Assembly: GCA_030592565.1 (NCBI GenBank)
Contig: JAUVIX010000184.1
Coordinates: 1 to 7,428 of the forward strand
DNA length: 7,428 nucleotides
From: Chlorobiota bacterium
GTDB lineage: Bacteria; Bacteroidota; Bacteroidia; Bacteroidales; JAADJA01
Reading direction: 5' to 3'
The notes below the pieces were generated by a model, which was not told the DNA's origin, did not search any database, and worked only from the letters and a program-made list of their open reading frames with translations. Shown here piece by piece: positions 6,301 through 7,428 of this stretch (its first letter is position 1; each line of letters begins with the position of its first letter). The translations under genes and the position numbers were made by a program.

Positions 6301-7428
6301 CAAAATCTAAAATAAATAAAAGGATTAAAACCCGATGAAGTAATATATCCGAGACTTATTATAAAAAGCATTACTGAAATCATAAAGAATGTGATTAAAG
6401 TTCCACTTTTTTTATTTTTATCAAATACTTTCATTTGCCATGTTTCAATTCTACGAAAACCTCCGTAAAACGAAAAGAAAACCGCTGCTGACATTATAAA
6501 CCAGAACTTCTTATCAAAATAGATATTGTCGAAGTAGAAGTTCATGCTAAACATATTGTGAAAGTAATCACCTGCCTGTCCCATATTCTCAACCCTGAAA
6601 AGCACCCATCCGATAAGTGTTATAATGAATGTTATGATGATACTTGGTATCTTGCCGATTTTTTTATAAAACTTCAGGAGGAACAGTTTGTCAGCTACTA
6701 GAAACATACCATGAAAAGCGCCCCAGATAACAAAATTCCAGGCGGCTCCGTGCCACAATCCGGAAATGAGAAACACAACCCACAGATTAAAATAGATTCG
6801 CATTGTGGAAACACGATTTCCACCCAATGGGATATAAAGATAATCGCGCATCCATCTTCCGAGTGTTATGTGCCATCGTCTCCAGAATTCAGTTATGTTT
6901 TGACTGATGTAGGGATTATTAAAGTTTTCGGGGAAATCGAACCCTATCATCCTGCCTATACCTATTGCCATATCTGAATAGCCGGAAAAGTCGAAGTAAA
7001 TCTGAAAGGCATAGGCAACTATTCCTATCCAGGCTGTAATTGTGTTGAATTCAACCTGCTCAAGCCCGAAGATCATATCAACCTGCTCCCCAAGGACATT
7101 TGCTATCAGAACTTTTTTTGCCAGCCCGATTGTGAATCTGAAAAAACCTGTCAGGCGGTTGTTATTGTTCTCGTTCCAACTACGGTCTTCAATCTGGTTT
7201 GCAATTTCGTTAAATCGTACAATTGGCCCTGCAATGAGTTGTGGAAACATCAGAATGTAAAGGGCAAAGTCGGTTGGTTTTTTAAGGGGATGATATACAC
7301 CGCGATAAACATCAATGCTATATGTCATTTTTTGAAACGTAAAAAATGAAATTCCAATCGGAAGAGCGACGGCGGTCCATCTAATCTGCTCCATCCCAAT
7401 ACTTGAAAGTATCTCATTAATGTTTTCG
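6300..7428 (-). CDS. AlgI-like MBOAT family membrane O-acyltransferase (5' partial)
   Basis: The frame stays open to the window edge, so the ATG at 7394 is internal and roughly the first 100 residues of an AlgI-sized protein are missing; 376 complete codons are visible. Family blocks in order: LPIGISFFTFQKMTYSIDVY (7332-7364 region), FPQLIAGPIVRF, FQIYFDFSGYSDMAIGIGRM, FWRRWHITLGRWMRDYLYIP and SGLWHGAAWNFVIWGAFHG. The WHG histidine (bases 6750-6752) is the expected MBOAT catalytic residue, and the RRWH histidine lies at about 6870-6872. Several hydrophobic segments span the inner membrane. Known family members take acetyl from cytoplasmic acetyl-CoA and pass it across the membrane to a periplasmic AlgJ/AlgX/PatB-type transferase, which is exactly the next gene, joined by a one-base TGATG overlap. 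Substrate is probably an exopolysaccharide or cell-wall glycan, but this is inference. Confidence 0.93.
   Translation of the reverse strand, partial: ENINEILSSIGMEQIRWTAVALPIGISFFTFQKMTYSIDVYRGVYHPLKKPTDFALYILMFPQLIAGPIVRFNEIANQIEDRSWNENNNNRLTGFFRFTIGLAKKVLIANVLGEQVDMIFGLEQVEFNTITAWIGIVAYAFQIYFDFSGYSDMAIGIGRMIGFDFPENFNNPYISQNITEFWRRWHITLGRWMRDYLYIPLGGNRVSTMRIYFNLWVVFLISGLWHGAAWNFVIWGAFHGMFLVADKLFLLKFYKKIGKIPSIIITFIITLIGWVLFRVENMGQAGDYFHNMFSMNFYFDNIYFDKKFWFIMSAAVFFSFYGGFRRIETWQMKVFDKNKKSGTLITFFMISVMLFIISLGYITSSGFNPFIYFRF

Noticed and set aside
6301..6303. TTG as the start of the AlgX-like gene
   Set aside because: An ATG immediately follows and forms the typical TGATG stop/start overlap; the TTG adds a single residue.
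6711..6977. Plus-strand 88-codon frame
   Set aside because: It is antisense to the most conserved MBOAT motifs and shows no protein-like character.
7392..7394. ATG as the start of the MBOAT gene
   Set aside because: The frame continues to the window edge, and the family's N-terminal membrane segments would be missing.
1..7428. CRISPR array, tRNA, rRNA, insertion sequence or attachment site
   Set aside because: No regularly spaced nucleotide repeats, transposase pattern, terminal inverted repeats or tRNA-like sequence was seen; nearly every base is coding.

Overview
The window looks like Bacteroidota DNA (Bacteroidia, Cytophagia or Flavobacteriia-like). The first gene ends in a type IX secretion (T9SS) C-terminal sorting domain starting at a YPNPF motif. 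Ribosome binding sites lack a clear Shine-Dalgarno sequence. One intergenic gap carries a TAnnTTTG-type -7 box. An AT-rich AbiEii-type toxin sits behind a small partner of a kind common in this phylum. Genes are packed very tightly: the only non-coding stretch is about 37 bases (4650-4686).

Layout. Bases 2-3802 (+) hold the 3' part of a very large secreted multidomain protein. It has a papain/C39-like cysteine-peptidase-like domain carrying a calcium-binding-type loop. A chain of beta-sandwich modules follows, including what looks like a nidogen-like module nested inside a putative-Ig (He_PIG-type) domain. A T9SS sorting domain closes the protein. Its 5' end lies outside the window. Converging on it, sharing a TTAA that supplies both stop codons, is a two-gene minus-strand module (3799-4649). 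This is a 94-residue putative antitoxin followed, with a 46-base overlap, by an AbiEii/AbiGii-type nucleotidyltransferase toxin. Upstream of that pair, also on the minus strand, are an AlgX/AlgJ-like periplasmic O-acetyltransferase homologue (4687-6300) and an AlgI-like MBOAT membrane acyltransferase (6300-7428, 5' end outside the window). These two are joined by a TGATG stop/start overlap.

How they work together. The MBOAT and AlgX-like proteins form the usual two-part machine that moves acetyl groups across the inner membrane and places them on an extracytoplasmic glycan; the glycan itself cannot be read from this window. The toxin/antitoxin pair is noticeably more AT-rich than its neighbours and looks like a small acquired cassette between an exopolysaccharide-modification operon and a secreted-protein gene. 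The T9SS protein is probably functionally unrelated to the minus-strand genes.

The least ordinary elements are: the 54-residue triple repeat at the C-terminus of the AlgX-like protein; its GxH in place of the DxH catalytic motif; the nested domain and the EF-hand-type loop in the secreted protein; and the compact antitoxin with no recognisable AbiEi-type architecture.
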